From Candidatus Alloclostridium intestinigallinarum (GTDB lineage Bacteria; Bacillota; Clostridia; Christensenellales; UBA3700), in assembly GCA_904382605.1 (NCBI GenBank), contig CAJFJA010000005.1, forward strand, positions 87,483-151,482: a DNA stretch of 64,000 bases, written 5' to 3'. A program made the translations under genes and the position numbers. Positions 53,334 to 63,200 of this stretch are shown here, piece after piece. Under the pieces are notes generated by a model, which had not been told where the DNA came from, made no database searches, and saw only the letters and a program-made list of their open reading frames with translations. Position 1 is the stretch's first letter. Each line of letters opens with the position of its first letter.

Positions 53334-54527
53334 TTATTTTTTTGCGCCTTCGCTTATTATAAACTGCTCCGCGGTGCGGCCCGACATTCCTCCCTCGCGC
53401 CTTTGCCATATCAGGGCGTCCCGTTCAAGCGCCGCGTCGACTTTAATGCCTTCGCGCCCGGCTATGGCGCGCACAATGTTGAGGTATTCTTTTTGGTCGG
53501 GGGAAGGATAGTAAAGGGTAAGACCGAACCTCTTGACAAGAGAAAGTTTTTCCTCCACCGTGTCGCCCGAATGCAGGTCGTCGTCCTGTCTGTCGCTCCA
53601 GCTTTCCTTTATAAGGTGGCGGCGGTTGGACGTGGCGTAGATAAGCACGTTTTCGGGGCGCGGCTCCAGTCCGCCTTCTATTATGGTCTTCAGATATTTG
53701 TACTCTATCTCGCTGTCTTCGAAGGAAAGGTCGTCCAGAAACAGGATATATCTGTATCCGCGGTGTTTTATGCGGCTTATCAGCGCGTTCAGATATTTGA
53801 ACTGGTGCTTGTATATCTCTATTATTTTAAGACGCTTTCCGGAAAATTCGGAAAGCAGAGCCTTTACGCTCGTGGTCTTGCCCGTGCCGCCGTCGCCGTA
53901 AAGCAGTACGTTCACGCCGCCTCTTCCGTCCACGAAAGCGCGCGTATTCTCCATGAGCGCCGCTTTCTGCGTTTCCAGTCCCACCAGGTCGGACATACGC
54001 TTCATCCTGCCCAGAATTATCGGTTCGGTTTCGTCAGAGTTTTCCACAAGGCGGAAGGCGTGGTTGAGCGCGCACGCGCCCGCGCCGTGCGAGATATAGT
54101 GGTTTTTGCACGCGCGCAAAAATTCTTTGGCGTTTTTCGCCGCGGAAAGTTTTTTCACAAACAAGCTTATTACTTCTCCCGCTTCGGCGAAATACGCGTC
54201 GGCGGATGATTCGCCCTTCCAGCAGGCAAGGGCGGGATAAATGCGGGATATATCGAACCCGTTGAATAAGCCGAACAATTTTTCCGCGTCGGATAAAGCC
54301 GCTTCTTCCAGGCTCTTTCCGGGCGCTTTGCCGCGTTCGCATTGCAGCGAGTACGCATTTTCTTCGCATATGAGCAGGTAAGCCGTGTAGGCTTTGAAAA
54401 TATCGCCGTGCAGATTGTACTTCGCGGCGAACTCAATCAGTCTGCCCGCGCACGACGCGTCGCCTGCCGCCGCGCTTTGGAAAAGTTCGTCTTTGCTTAA
54501 ATTCAAGAGTAAAAAATCGGGTATCAT
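53334..54527 (-). CDS. DUF815 family AAA+ ATPase
   Basis: Product of 397 residues. A longer frame begins at 54620, but the ATG at 54527 has GGAGG seven or so bases before it and gives the start MIPDFLLLNLSKDELFQ. The N-terminal half is helical. The ATPase half begins LVGLETQKAALMENT. Walker A is LLYGDGGTGKTTSV, Walker B is YILFLDDLSFED, then IYATSNRRHL and the Arg-rich ESWSDRQDDD of DUF815 proteins. The family is widespread in Bacillota, and its cellular role is not established. It has its own promoter on the same strand. A structured repeat ends seven bases past its stop. Confidence 0.88.
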   Translation of the reverse strand: MIPDFLLLNLSKDELFQSAAAGDASCAGRLIEFAAKYNLHGDIFKAYTAYLLICEENAYSLQCERGKAPGKSLEEAALSDAEKLFGLFNGFDISRIYPALACWKGESSADAYFAEAGEVISLFVKKLSAAKNAKEFLRACKNHYISHGAGACALNHAFRLVENSDETEPIILGRMKRMSDLVGLETQKAALMENTRAFVDGRGGVNVLLYGDGGTGKTTSVKALLSEFSGKRLKIIEIYKHQFKYLNALISRIKHRGYRYILFLDDLSFEDSEIEYKYLKTIIEGGLEPRPENVLIYATSNRRHLIKESWSDRQDDDLHSGDTVEEKLSLVKRFGLTLYYPSPDQKEYLNIVRAIAGREGIKVDAALERDALIWQRREGGMSGRTAEQFIISEGAKK

Positions 54528-54547
54528 ATCGTGCCTCCGCTGTGATA

Positions 54548-54576
54548 ATTTTACCATACGGTCGCGTATTTGTAAA
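54548..54576 (-). promoter_or_regulatory. Promoter of the DUF815 gene
   Basis: On the minus strand TTTACA (54576-54571) and TAAAAT (54553-54548) are 17 bases apart. Confidence 0.65.
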
Positions 54577-54672
54577 CGATATATGCGCCCGGCGGCGCAA
54601 AAAAGACGGTCCGGCGGCATAACGTCCGTTAAAACCGCACGCCACGGACAAGTAAAATTTAGAGATAATGTA

Positions 54673-54701
54673 TTGACAAAAGTTTTCCTATGATATACAA
54701 T
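54673..54701 (+). promoter_or_regulatory. Promoter at the start of the HD-domain gene (near-leaderless)
   Basis: TTGACA (54673-54678) and TACAAT (54696-54701) are 17 bases apart. Transcription should begin near 54708, two bases before ATG 54710. Confidence 0.65.
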
Positions 54702-54709
54702 CTAAGTGT

Positions 54710-55315
54710 ATGGAAACGGGCATAGAGCGTAATAAGAAGGCATTTCTGGAGCTTTATAACGAGAAGATAAAAAGAGAAGGAGCAAGCGAACTTTTGAAGT
54801 ATCTCTGCGGCTCTGATTTTTTTACGGCTCCGGCAAGTTCGCGTTTCCACAGCAACTTCGAGGGCGGATTGTGCGCGCACAGTCTTAACGTTTACCGCCG
54901 TCTGGACGAGTTGGTAAGAATGCACGAAGCGGCAGGGGATATCCAGCCGGGCAGCATATCGGAAGAATCGGTTGCGGTGTGCGGTCTTCTGCACGATTTG
55001 TGCAAAGTCGACTTTTACGCCGTACAGACGCGCAACGTCAAAAAGAACGGGGAATGGGTCAGCGTTCCCTATTATACCATCAGCGATAATCTGCCTTACG
55101 GACACGGCGAAAAATCCGTATACATCATAAACGGGTTTATGCGCCTTTCACGCGCGGAAGCGCTTGCCATCAACTGGCATATGGGCGGCTTCGACAACAG
55201 GGTAAAGGCGGGCGACTATTCCATGAGCGACGCTTATTACCGTTTTCCGCTCGCAATGTTTTTGCACATGGCGGATATGACGGCGACTTACCTTGACGAG
55301 CACGTGGAGAAATAA
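54710..55315 (+). CDS. HD-domain phosphohydrolase
   Basis: Product of 201 residues. The HD metal-binding pattern is spread over GGLCAHSLNVYRR (His about 54), GLLHDLCKVDFY (HD about 95), and later LPYGHGEKSV and INWHMGGFDNR. HD proteins hydrolyse phosphate esters such as nucleotides or cyclic nucleotides. The substrate is not evident. No ribosome binding site precedes the ATG, and the promoter places the transcript start almost on it, so translation may be leaderless. A small HTH gene follows 73 bases later, probably on the same transcript. Confidence 0.85.
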   Translation: METGIERNKKAFLELYNEKIKREGASELLKYLCGSDFFTAPASSRFHSNFEGGLCAHSLNVYRRLDELVRMHEAAGDIQPGSISEESVAVCGLLHDLCKVDFYAVQTRNVKKNGEWVSVPYYTISDNLPYGHGEKSVYIINGFMRLSRAEALAINWHMGGFDNRVKAGDYSMSDAYYRFPLAMFLHMADMTATYLDEHVEK

Positions 55316-55388
55316 TACTATCAAATCGACTTATATGAGGGTAAAGTAAGGATGTTTTTTACCGAAATATGGAACAGGAGGAGAAAAA

Positions 55389-55592
55389 ATGAAATTTGCA
55401 GAGCGGCTTCGGCAGGAGCGTATCGCAAACGGCTATAACCAGGTGTATATAGCCAAGTACATGAACGTTTCGCAAGTGTCCGTAAGCAATTGGGAGCGGG
55501 GCGCAAAAGAGCCCGACTACCAGACCCTTATCGATTTGGCAAAGCTGTTTAACCGCAGTACCGATTATATGCTCGGACTTACCGACAAGTAG
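55389..55592 (+). CDS. Small XRE-family HTH regulator
   Basis: Product of 67 residues with AACAGGAGGAG before the ATG. It is a single helix-turn-helix domain: FAERLRQERIANGYNQVYIA, then KYMNVSQVSVSNWERGAKEP and LAKLFNRSTDYMLGLTD. This is the minimal Cro/C1-type DNA-binding protein. Its target is unknown. It could regulate the neighbouring HD or lipoprotein gene. No prophage genes are near it. Confidence 0.9.
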   Translation: MKFAERLRQERIANGYNQVYIAKYMNVSQVSVSNWERGAKEPDYQTLIDLAKLFNRSTDYMLGLTDK

Positions 55593-55617
55593 GAACGGCA
55601 TAACCGACTAAAATTTG

Positions 55618-55646
55618 TTGACACATTTTGTGCGGTGTAGTATAAT
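55618..55646 (+). promoter_or_regulatory. Consensus promoter of the lipoprotein gene at 55684
   Basis: TTGACA (55618-55623) and TATAAT (55641-55646), both perfect, with a 17-base spacer. Start near 55653, then CAGGAGGA before the ATG. Confidence 0.92.
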
Positions 55647-55683
55647 TACCGTATAAAAATAAAAAATCTTCAGGAGGAAGACT

Positions 55684-56961
55684 ATGAAAAAGAAAATAGG
55701 CATTACACTTGCAGTCGTGGTTCTGCTCGTGTGCGTCATTTCCGTAGCTGCTTTGGCAGGCTGCAAAGAGAAGGTTACAGCTGAAAACGCTCAGGCAGCA
55801 ACCGAAGCCAACTGGGCGGAAATCGACAACAAATCTGCCACAACCACCGTTAAAATCAACAATGCGGAGATAGCTTTGGGCGTTAACGGCGACAGCAAGG
55901 CAGTGTCCATTACGGCAAGCGCAGAAGTCACTCTTAACCGCACCTGGGCGGACGGCGTGCTCACCATCGACGTTACCGCAAAGCCCACCGCTATCGGACT
56001 TTCCGTTGATATAACCGGCGACGGTAAAGACGACCTTGGAAGCGCCATTAAAACTTTGCTTACCAAAACAGTTAATTTCGATAAGTTGACCGGACTTGAA
56101 TTCAAGGGACAGGCTTTCTATAACTACGGCAGCGAAGAAAAGACCATCGGCGTCAGAGATATGACCGTCAGCGGTCTTGCGAGCGCGATTCCCGCAGTCG
56201 TAAGCGGCAATCCTACCGCCAATATCACCGACAAGCCTCATGCAATCAAGTTTTTGAACTCCGACAGCGGTCAGTACGACAAAAGCGAAGTTTCCTTCGA
56301 CCTTGCGTCCATCGACCTTTCCGGTGCGCAGGATTATATCGATATGATTTTGGGTGAAGGCTACAATCTTGACCTGATAGGCATTATCGAAGGTCTGCTG
56401 CTCAACCAGACTATGCTCGACTTCTCTAACGCGACAAATGCCGCTTATGCCGACGGCCAGTATCAGAACAACGTCAAGGTTACCGATAACCTCAACTTCA
56501 TAACCGAAATCTGGAACCAGATCCAGGATAAGTCGATTGTAGGCTCACTGCTGGGCAACTATAAAATCACTGTCGACGACAAGGGTACTGACACTATCGA
56601 AGATGACGTGACCATCAACATCTCCAACCTGTTGAAGAACATTCTCGGTGTGAATACTCTCGACAATCTTCTTACCGACCTGCTCGGAAAGGTTGAAGGC
56701 ACCATGTCCGTGAGCGGCGCCGTTGAAGACGGCATCTTCACCTCTCTCAACGCTACACTCAACGGAACCAGGATCGCTTTGACCCAGGCAAATGTTGAAT
56801 ATATCGTTGAAAACGTTGCAAATCCTGTAATCGCTTCCATTGACAAGATATCCGAAGATGTACAGAAAATTATCGACCAGGTACTTCCCGTAATTACCGA
56901 AGGCAGCGCATATATCAGCCTCGGTACCATCACCGTTAACAGCACGTTCGCTACCGCGTAA
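55684..56961 (+). CDS. Secreted lipoprotein of unknown family
   Basis: Product of 425 residues. The signal peptide ends ALAGC with the lipidated Cys near residue 28. The mature part is beta-rich (TTVKINNAEIALGVNGD, VTLNRTWADGVLTIDVTAKP) and has two similar stretches (QYDKSEVSFDLASIDLSGAQ and KVEGTMSVSGAVEDGIF). It has no repeats of WG or MBG type. The consensus promoter, good ribosome binding site and strong terminator point to high single-gene expression. Its codon choice is a little more relaxed than that of the enzymes nearby. I do not recognise the family. Confidence 0.8.
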   Translation: MKKKIGITLAVVVLLVCVISVAALAGCKEKVTAENAQAATEANWAEIDNKSATTTVKINNAEIALGVNGDSKAVSITASAEVTLNRTWADGVLTIDVTAKPTAIGLSVDITGDGKDDLGSAIKTLLTKTVNFDKLTGLEFKGQAFYNYGSEEKTIGVRDMTVSGLASAIPAVVSGNPTANITDKPHAIKFLNSDSGQYDKSEVSFDLASIDLSGAQDYIDMILGEGYNLDLIGIIEGLLLNQTMLDFSNATNAAYADGQYQNNVKVTDNLNFITEIWNQIQDKSIVGSLLGNYKITVDDKGTDTIEDDVTINISNLLKNILGVNTLDNLLTDLLGKVEGTMSVSGAVEDGIFTSLNATLNGTRIALTQANVEYIVENVANPVIASIDKISEDVQKIIDQVLPVITEGSAYISLGTITVNSTFATA

Positions 56962-56982
56962 CGGTCTGTAACCGCAAAAAAC

Positions 56983-57018
56983 AAAAATCCATCGATCTTT
57001 CGGTCGGTGGATTTTTTA
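56983..57018 (+). terminator. Terminator of the lipoprotein gene at 55684
   Basis: AAAATCCATCGA pairs with TCGGTGGATTTT (one G-T pair), followed by T-rich sequence. Confidence 0.85.
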
Positions 57019-57208
57019 TTTATTAAATTACTCTACCGGGTCGCACCGCGCATAAGCACCCTACTGCGGTGTCAAGTCACTCATTTTGAGAAATCACGTA
57101 CGCCAAGTACGCTCATTCCCAAAATTAGTGCCTTTCCTAGCATTAGGGCACTTCTTCGCGGTGCTTTTCAGCGAGATTACAAATAGGAGAAATTATCAAA
57201 TACAAGCG
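57019..57208. other. Spacer with scattered inverted repeats
   Basis: GCACCGCG (about 57045) and CGCGGTGC (about 57157) are inverted copies about 110 bases apart. CGTACGCCAAGTACG lies between them. A short open frame (57086-57292) runs into the repeat element and is not a gene. I see no gene here. Confidence 0.45.
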
Positions 57209-57520
57209 AAGCAAAACCGCATTTTGCCAAGCGTAACCTCTAAAACTTGCTGTGCAAGTTTTCCCGCAAGGGCGGAAAGGGTGGCTTGGTGACCACGCTG
57301 TCTTAACCGCCTTGCAGTAACTTCCGCTTGTATATACTTGTCTTCCTTGCACGCGCAATGGGTAGCCGTTGCGCGAAAAGAAGGGAAAACCGACCCTCAA
57401 ACAAGCAAAGCTTGTGAATGGGTGGGTTTTCCCTTAAAGCGAAACTGCAAAGTGCTTTGCGCGGATAAAACTTATGCTTATCGCATAGTCTTATCGCAAA
57501 GCACTTTCATTCGGCGCTTA
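57209..57520 (+). repeat. Structured intergenic element, module B, copy 2
   Basis: Same architecture as copy 1 with different stem bases: GCAAAACCGCATTTTGC, AAAACTTGC-TGT-GCAAGTTTT (57242-57262), CCC-GCAA-GGG, CGCGCAA...TTGCGCG, AAGGGAAAACC...GGTTTTCCCTT (57381-57435) and AAAGTGCTTTGCG...CGCAAAGCACTTT. It carries an extra 60 bases or so in the middle. It ends TTTCATTCGGCGCTTA, six bases from the stop codon of the minus-strand beta-mannosidase gene. Confidence 0.75.
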
Positions 57521-57525
57521 TTCTT

Positions 57526-60072
57526 TTACATAAAGTGATACGCCACCCAGTTGGCTATGTTTATCGGTATAAGCCGTATCTTTGTTCTGAACAAAAAGTC
57601 CGCGAACCTGCTCTGTTTGGGTTTGATTCCCGCTATCGAAGTGACTGAGATGATTTCGCGCGCTTTATCCGCAGTCATATCTCCGGGGACGGGCAGGGTT
57701 ACGAGTTTTTCTTCGCCTGCGACAAGGTCGAAGTAATTGTCCGAAAACGGTTTGGATATGCCGCGTGCAAACAGCTTTACGTACCGGGCGTATTTTTTCG
57801 CTTTAACTCTTATTTGCGCAACTCCGTCCGACACGGTTATATCCAGTGAAAGTTCCGGGTCTGGCAGGGCGAGTTTCTTTTCGGGGCTGAAAAGAACGGT
57901 ACGCGTGCATATTACGTTATCGTCATTGTCCACCATCGAGTACTGCAATACGCAGTTGCGGCGGCAGCTTGCCAAAGCCCTCTTTATATCGGGAGCGCAT
58001 ACCTTGCGCGCGCTTGCGGCGCCGCAGTCGGCGGCGGCTTTGCCGCTTGCCAGGCGTGTGCCGTCAAAGCGGCTGAGGGTATATTCTATGCGGCCTTTGA
58101 ACGGGACGGCTTTGTCGTTGATTACGTGCAGTTCCACGCTGTTTTTTGTTTCGCAAGCGCTTGCGGTGAGCGGAGCGTTGAAGTGGCGCGCCGTATATTG
58201 CAACGCCTTATAGCCGCCGTAATAGTCTATTGAAGCCCACGAAAGCACGGGCCAGCAGTCGTTCAGCTGCCAGTACATACTGCCGTTGCATCTGCCGCGG
58301 TTGCGCCTCCAATGTTCCGTGGCGTCGCGCACGCATTCCGACTGCACTATCTGCGAAAGATAGACGGTATCTTCGAATTTTGCGGGCAGGCGGAAACGCG
58401 TGGAAGTGTAGTAGGCTATTTTGCCGTTGCCGCTGGGGCACTTCTGGTGCGCCTGCATGACGGGCGAGGTAAGGTCCAGCTGATTTTCCGGACAGAAAGA
58501 ACGTATGGTGTTCATATCGGGCATGGATTCCAGTCCGAACTCCGAACAAAAGCGCGAAAACCGCTTGCGGTAGTAAGTAAGCGGTTGCAGACCGTGCCAT
58601 ACCGTCCACATATGTACGTCGCCGTGAGTGTCCGAAGCCACACCGTCCATATACCCCTTGCCGACGGGCGAACCGGGGATAAAAGGCGTTCTGTCGTCCA
58701 GCTTTTCCAGATGTTCAGGCAGAATGTGCCAGAAAAACTTTTCCGTCCATTCACGCAGTCTGGTATAGGGCAGCCAGCCGGCGCTCATGGTTTCTATCTC
58801 GTTATTGCCGCACCACAGGGCCATGCACGCGCGGTTTCTCAGCCGCTTTACGTTATACGTGACCTCGCCCAGTACGTTTTCGAGGAATTTTTCGTTGTAA
58901 AAGGGGTAGGGGTTGCACGCGAACATAAAGTCCTGCCATACGAGTATGCCTTCGCGGTCGCATATGTCGTAAAATTCGTCCGTTTCGTATCTTCCGCCGC
59001 CCCATACGCGCACCATGTTCATATTCGCGCGTTTGACCGCGCCCAACAGTTTTTCGTACGTGCCGGTATTCACGCGCGTAAGCATAGCGTCGGGGGGAAT
59101 GTAGTTCGCGCCCTTGATAAACAGAGGAACTCCGTTCAGAATGAAACGGAAATTCGTGCCGTATTCGTCCGCGCTTCTGTCCAACTCTATCGTGCGCAAT
59201 CCTATTTTGCGCGTAAAACTGTCCGTTTCGCCGTTTTGTGTAAGCGTTGCCTTTACGGTGTAAAGGGGGTGTTTGTCGCTTATGTCGTGCGACCACCACA
59301 ATTCGGGATTTTCCACCGTAAAGTCCGCGGTCATATTGCCGGAAGGAGTGACGGAACAGGCGGCTATAAGTTCTCCGCCGGGAGAAAGCAGCGAAATCTC
59401 TGCGGCAGCGCCCTTTGCGGGAGTAAATTCGCACTCCGCCGTCACGTGCAGTCTGACGGTGGATTTATCTCCGTCCTTTATATGCTCCTGCTCTGCGCGG
59501 ACGTCGGTAATGCGCGCGCCGTCCCACGCTTTCAGCATTATATCCGAACTGATTCCGACCGTGGGAATACAAGGACCCCAGTCCCAGCCGAAATGACAGC
59601 CGGGCTTGCGGATATGCGGAATTCCGTTCATGCCGTTGCAGTTGCGCGGCATCTGGTCTTCTTCCTGCATCTGGCGCAAAAACTCCGCGGGAGAGCGGAA
59701 ATATATCTCCAAAAGCGAATTTTCGCCCACCTTGCCCGTAACGTCGGCTTCGAACGGTATGAAATAGTTATCGTGGGAAGCTATTTTTTCTCCGTCCAGA
59801 TATATGTCCGCCAAAGTGTCCAGACATTCGCAGTACAGGCAGACTTTCTCTTTGCCCTTCATCTCTTCGGGCAGGGAAATCCTGCGCGAATATATGAAAT
59901 CTTTGTCCGCCACCCACGCCGTCTTGCTTTCGTTGTCCTCTTTGTACGGGTCGGGAATCAGCCCGAGCGCGAGCAAATCTTCATACTGGCTGCCGGGTAC
60001 GCGGGCAGGATAGCTCTTTTCGGAGCCTTTTTCGCAAAATTGCCAATTATCGTTCAAAATTTTCGTTATCAT
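57526..60072 (-). CDS. Beta-mannosidase (GH2)
   Basis: Product of 848 residues. It should remove terminal beta-mannose from oligosaccharides in the cytoplasm, as no signal peptide is present. The N-terminal sugar-binding domain includes WQFCEKG, PGSQYEDLLALGLIPDPY and FIPFEADVTG. NCNGMNGIPHIRKPGCHFGWDWGP is typical of beta-mannosidases. The acid/base Glu lies in WCGNNEIE, and SEFGLESMPD supplies the nucleophile Glu. The C-terminal 250 residues are Ig-like. The promoter places the transcript start on the start codon itself, and no ribosome binding site is seen. It pairs with the GPH transporter and malQ as evidence of glycan use. Confidence 0.93.
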   Translation of the reverse strand: MITKILNDNWQFCEKGSEKSYPARVPGSQYEDLLALGLIPDPYKEDNESKTAWVADKDFIYSRRISLPEEMKGKEKVCLYCECLDTLADIYLDGEKIASHDNYFIPFEADVTGKVGENSLLEIYFRSPAEFLRQMQEEDQMPRNCNGMNGIPHIRKPGCHFGWDWGPCIPTVGISSDIMLKAWDGARITDVRAEQEHIKDGDKSTVRLHVTAECEFTPAKGAAAEISLLSPGGELIAACSVTPSGNMTADFTVENPELWWSHDISDKHPLYTVKATLTQNGETDSFTRKIGLRTIELDRSADEYGTNFRFILNGVPLFIKGANYIPPDAMLTRVNTGTYEKLLGAVKRANMNMVRVWGGGRYETDEFYDICDREGILVWQDFMFACNPYPFYNEKFLENVLGEVTYNVKRLRNRACMALWCGNNEIETMSAGWLPYTRLREWTEKFFWHILPEHLEKLDDRTPFIPGSPVGKGYMDGVASDTHGDVHMWTVWHGLQPLTYYRKRFSRFCSEFGLESMPDMNTIRSFCPENQLDLTSPVMQAHQKCPSGNGKIAYYTSTRFRLPAKFEDTVYLSQIVQSECVRDATEHWRRNRGRCNGSMYWQLNDCWPVLSWASIDYYGGYKALQYTARHFNAPLTASACETKNSVELHVINDKAVPFKGRIEYTLSRFDGTRLASGKAAADCGAASARKVCAPDIKRALASCRRNCVLQYSMVDNDDNVICTRTVLFSPEKKLALPDPELSLDITVSDGVAQIRVKAKKYARYVKLFARGISKPFSDNYFDLVAGEEKLVTLPVPGDMTADKAREIISVTSIAGIKPKQSRFADFLFRTKIRLIPINIANWVAYHFM

Positions 60073-60078
60073 AGCTAT

Positions 60079-60107
60079 ATTATATCAGTTTTACACCTCT
60101 CTTTCAA
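60079..60107 (-). promoter_or_regulatory. Promoter of the beta-mannosidase gene (leaderless)
   Basis: On the minus strand TTGAAA (60107-60102) and TATAAT (60084-60079) are 17 bases apart. The predicted start falls at about 60072, the first base of the ATG. Confidence 0.75.
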
Positions 60108-60174
60108 CGGTAATTAAGCAAAATTTCATCTGTTCGGCAAAATTTAGGTTTTTGCATATATTAAGAATAACTTG

Positions 60175-60203
60175 TTGACTTATAAAAGATACTTTGATAA
60201 AAT
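60175..60203 (+). promoter_or_regulatory. Promoter of the large zinc-ribbon membrane protein gene
   Basis: TTGACT (60175-60180) and TAAAAT (60198-60203) are 17 bases apart, followed by GGGAGGG before ATG 60241. It is divergent from the beta-mannosidase promoter. Confidence 0.75.
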
Positions 60204-60240
60204 ATAATTATACATTAAAGATGTACGGGAGGGTTTCTTT

Positions 60241-63200
60241 ATGAAATGTCAAAATTGCGGCAATGAGTTCGCTTCGGGCAAATTTTGCAGCGAATGCGGC
60301 GCGTTGTTGCCTGCGGAAGAGGCGATCAAACCGGAAGTAACCGCAAATTCCGTAAAGGCGGAAGCGCCTGCGGCTGTTCCTATGCCTGAAGAACAGGCAA
60401 AAGTTTCCGCGGAATCTGCGGCGGAAGAAAAGCCCGCGGCGGAAGAAGCGGCGGAGGAAAGCGTTGCGGAAGCGCCTGCGGCGGAAGGGGGCGTTACGGC
60501 GGAGCAAGGCGCTCCTGTTGCGGAGGAGAATGCCCCGCAACCTGCAGGCGAAACCGTGTCCGAAAACGCCCCGGAAAGCGCGCCTGAAGCTGTGTCCGGA
60601 AACGCCTCGGAAAGCGCGCCTGAAGCTGTGTCCGGAAACGCTCCGGAAAGCGCGCCGGAAGTTGAGCCTTTGCCGGTCGCCGAAACAGGCGGAGCGGCGG
60701 AGACTGCCGCGGACGCCGAGCAAACGCAAAACGCGCCCGGCTCCGCGGGCGGAAACGGCGGCTCGTCAAACGCGAAGTTCGAAGAAATCAAGGGTAAAAT
60801 CCGCGCCGTCTGCGAAAAGGTAAAGGCAAAACTGGGCGAAAAAGCCTATAAAGGAATCGGACTATGGACTCCCGCTGTTCTGCCCGTGGTATGGGGCGTT
60901 CTGATTATGCTCTTCCTTGCGGCAAGCGGAGTATCGGTTGATGGCTTCTCCTTCGGTTCCGGTTACGACGTTATGAGCGGCAGTTTCGGAGGCGGCGCGG
61001 CTTTCGGCGCGGTCATGTGTCTTCTTATCGCCCTTGCTTACATAGGAATAGGTATATTCCGCATAGTGCTGGCGGTGAAAAAGCCGTATTTTACGCCCAA
61101 ATTCGTAGTGCCCACGCAGCTTGCCCTTTACGGTCTGCTGTTCCTGATGTCCTGCGTAATGGTAGGCAGCGTGAATACGGTTATGGGCGGAGCATATTCC
61201 GGACCTGCGGGAAACTGCGTACTCGCGTTCACCTTGCTGGGCGCGTTCTTTGTCGCGGCGGGAATACTGCTTTTCAGATTCGGCTGTGTGGACGAACTCG
61301 TACAGGCGCGTAAAGCCGCGGCTGCCGAGTATGCGGAAGAAAGGAAAAATAAAATTGCCGCCGCGCAGGCAGCCGCAGCTGCCGCAGCCAATGCCGCACA
61401 GGCGGCTGCCGCCGCCGGCGCCGCGGCTGTTTCCGCAGGAGGGGCGGGAGCTTCCGCCCAGGTGGTCTATGTGCAGGGTAAGAGCGAGCCTTCCATGGAA
61501 GACAAGCTGTTCGGCGATCTGCCCGTAGGCAAAAAAATAGAAAACTACCGTTGGTCGGGCGCAGTCGCTTCCCTTGTGGCGGTACTCTTTATCGCCATTG
61601 CGGGCGTAATGCCTCTGATAAAATATTCCACAGGCGGCAGTTATGCGGGATTTTCGTTTGTATACAGCTTTTTCGACGGACTGTTTGGAGATTATTCCGA
61701 TTATTATTATTCGACGGGCGTCGTTGTCGGCAACGGCATATTTTTCGTATTGGAGTTACTGCCGTTTGCGCTTTGCGCGCTGTTTGCGTTCGTCCATCTG
61801 CTTATCGCGATAAGACAGCCTTACACCCAGCACCCCATATTCGGAATGTTCCAATGGCTGTTCACCGTAAGCGCGGCAGGGTTTATGATGTATATCGTGG
61901 TTTTCAACGGCATTTACTACGGCAATTCCGATTACATTGCCTCTACGATTATTGCAATGATTCTGCTCAGCGTAGTATTGGCAGGCTGTATTTTCGGAGT
62001 TCCGCTCTATATCATATGTGCTCGCACCGACCAGAACAGGTATGCGATAAAGAAAAAGAGGCTGGAAATCAAGGAAAATCCCGAATCGGATAAATCGAAC
62101 GCAACTCCCCGCAAGATATTCGCCGTAGTGGTGGCGGTTATCGCGCTCGTAACGTTTATCCTGTCCGTATGTATGCCGCTTATGGTCGGTTCGGACAGGG
62201 GTATGGATACCGATACGGCGCGCAGTCTTACCCCCGGAACGTCTTACAGCAGGGTTGTGGAGCAGCTCGGCGAGCCTTACAAGGTGAGCGATACTTCAAA
62301 CGGCGGCAAGGTGGCTTATTGGTACAGCAAGGATTACCGCGATATAATGGGCGAAAGCAGCGGCAGTTCCGGATCCGACCTTGACGATATAGAAGACTGG
62401 GAAGATCTCGAAAACGCACTGGAAGACGAAATGCAGGCAGAGGCGGAGCGCGAACAGCAGCTTAACAATCTCGTGTACAAGTATTACGAAATTACCTTTG
62501 ACAGCTATGATCAAATTACTTATATTGTATTTGATAACAATTGTGCTTACCGCAGTAGCGCCTTGCAGGATAAAGTGCTTTCAAGGTCATATGCCATGGA
62601 GTTCTTTTACGCTAGCGACACTTTAGGTACGGAAGTAGGTATAGAATATTCTGACGGCAGTTACGAAGCGGGCTATGTACGTACATTTTATTCCTTTGCG
62701 TATGATGCGGAAGCTACGTCGTCTTCGGGCGAGGTTGCCTTCGAATATGATGCAAAACTTGCCGATGACGGAGTATTTGTTTTTACCCGTGATATCGACG
62801 CTTCCGATATTATAGATTTCGGTAACGCAGTGTTTATAAATTGCGGTTCCGACCTCTCCTGTGTCATGCGTGCCAACGGTACGGTAAAGACGAACGTGTC
62901 GGTGGCAAGCAATAGCCTGTCCCCGGGAACGGTGGTGTCGATAGATTATACGCTGTCCGGCATAGACGGCATTATCGAAGCATTGGCGCAAACGGGACGA
63001 GTAAGCAATTTTATCGTTGCAGGAAGTGTGGACGACGTAATTACCGCCAGCGTGTCGGGTGATTTGTCGGGTGTAGCCGGCGGTTATTATTCAACCAGTA
63101 AAAACGGCAGTCTGTACACCTCTTCTTCAACCAACAGGAAACTGTTGTTTGCAAGCTACGAGGATACTTCGCAGAGTCAAAGCATATTCGAAACCCTGCG

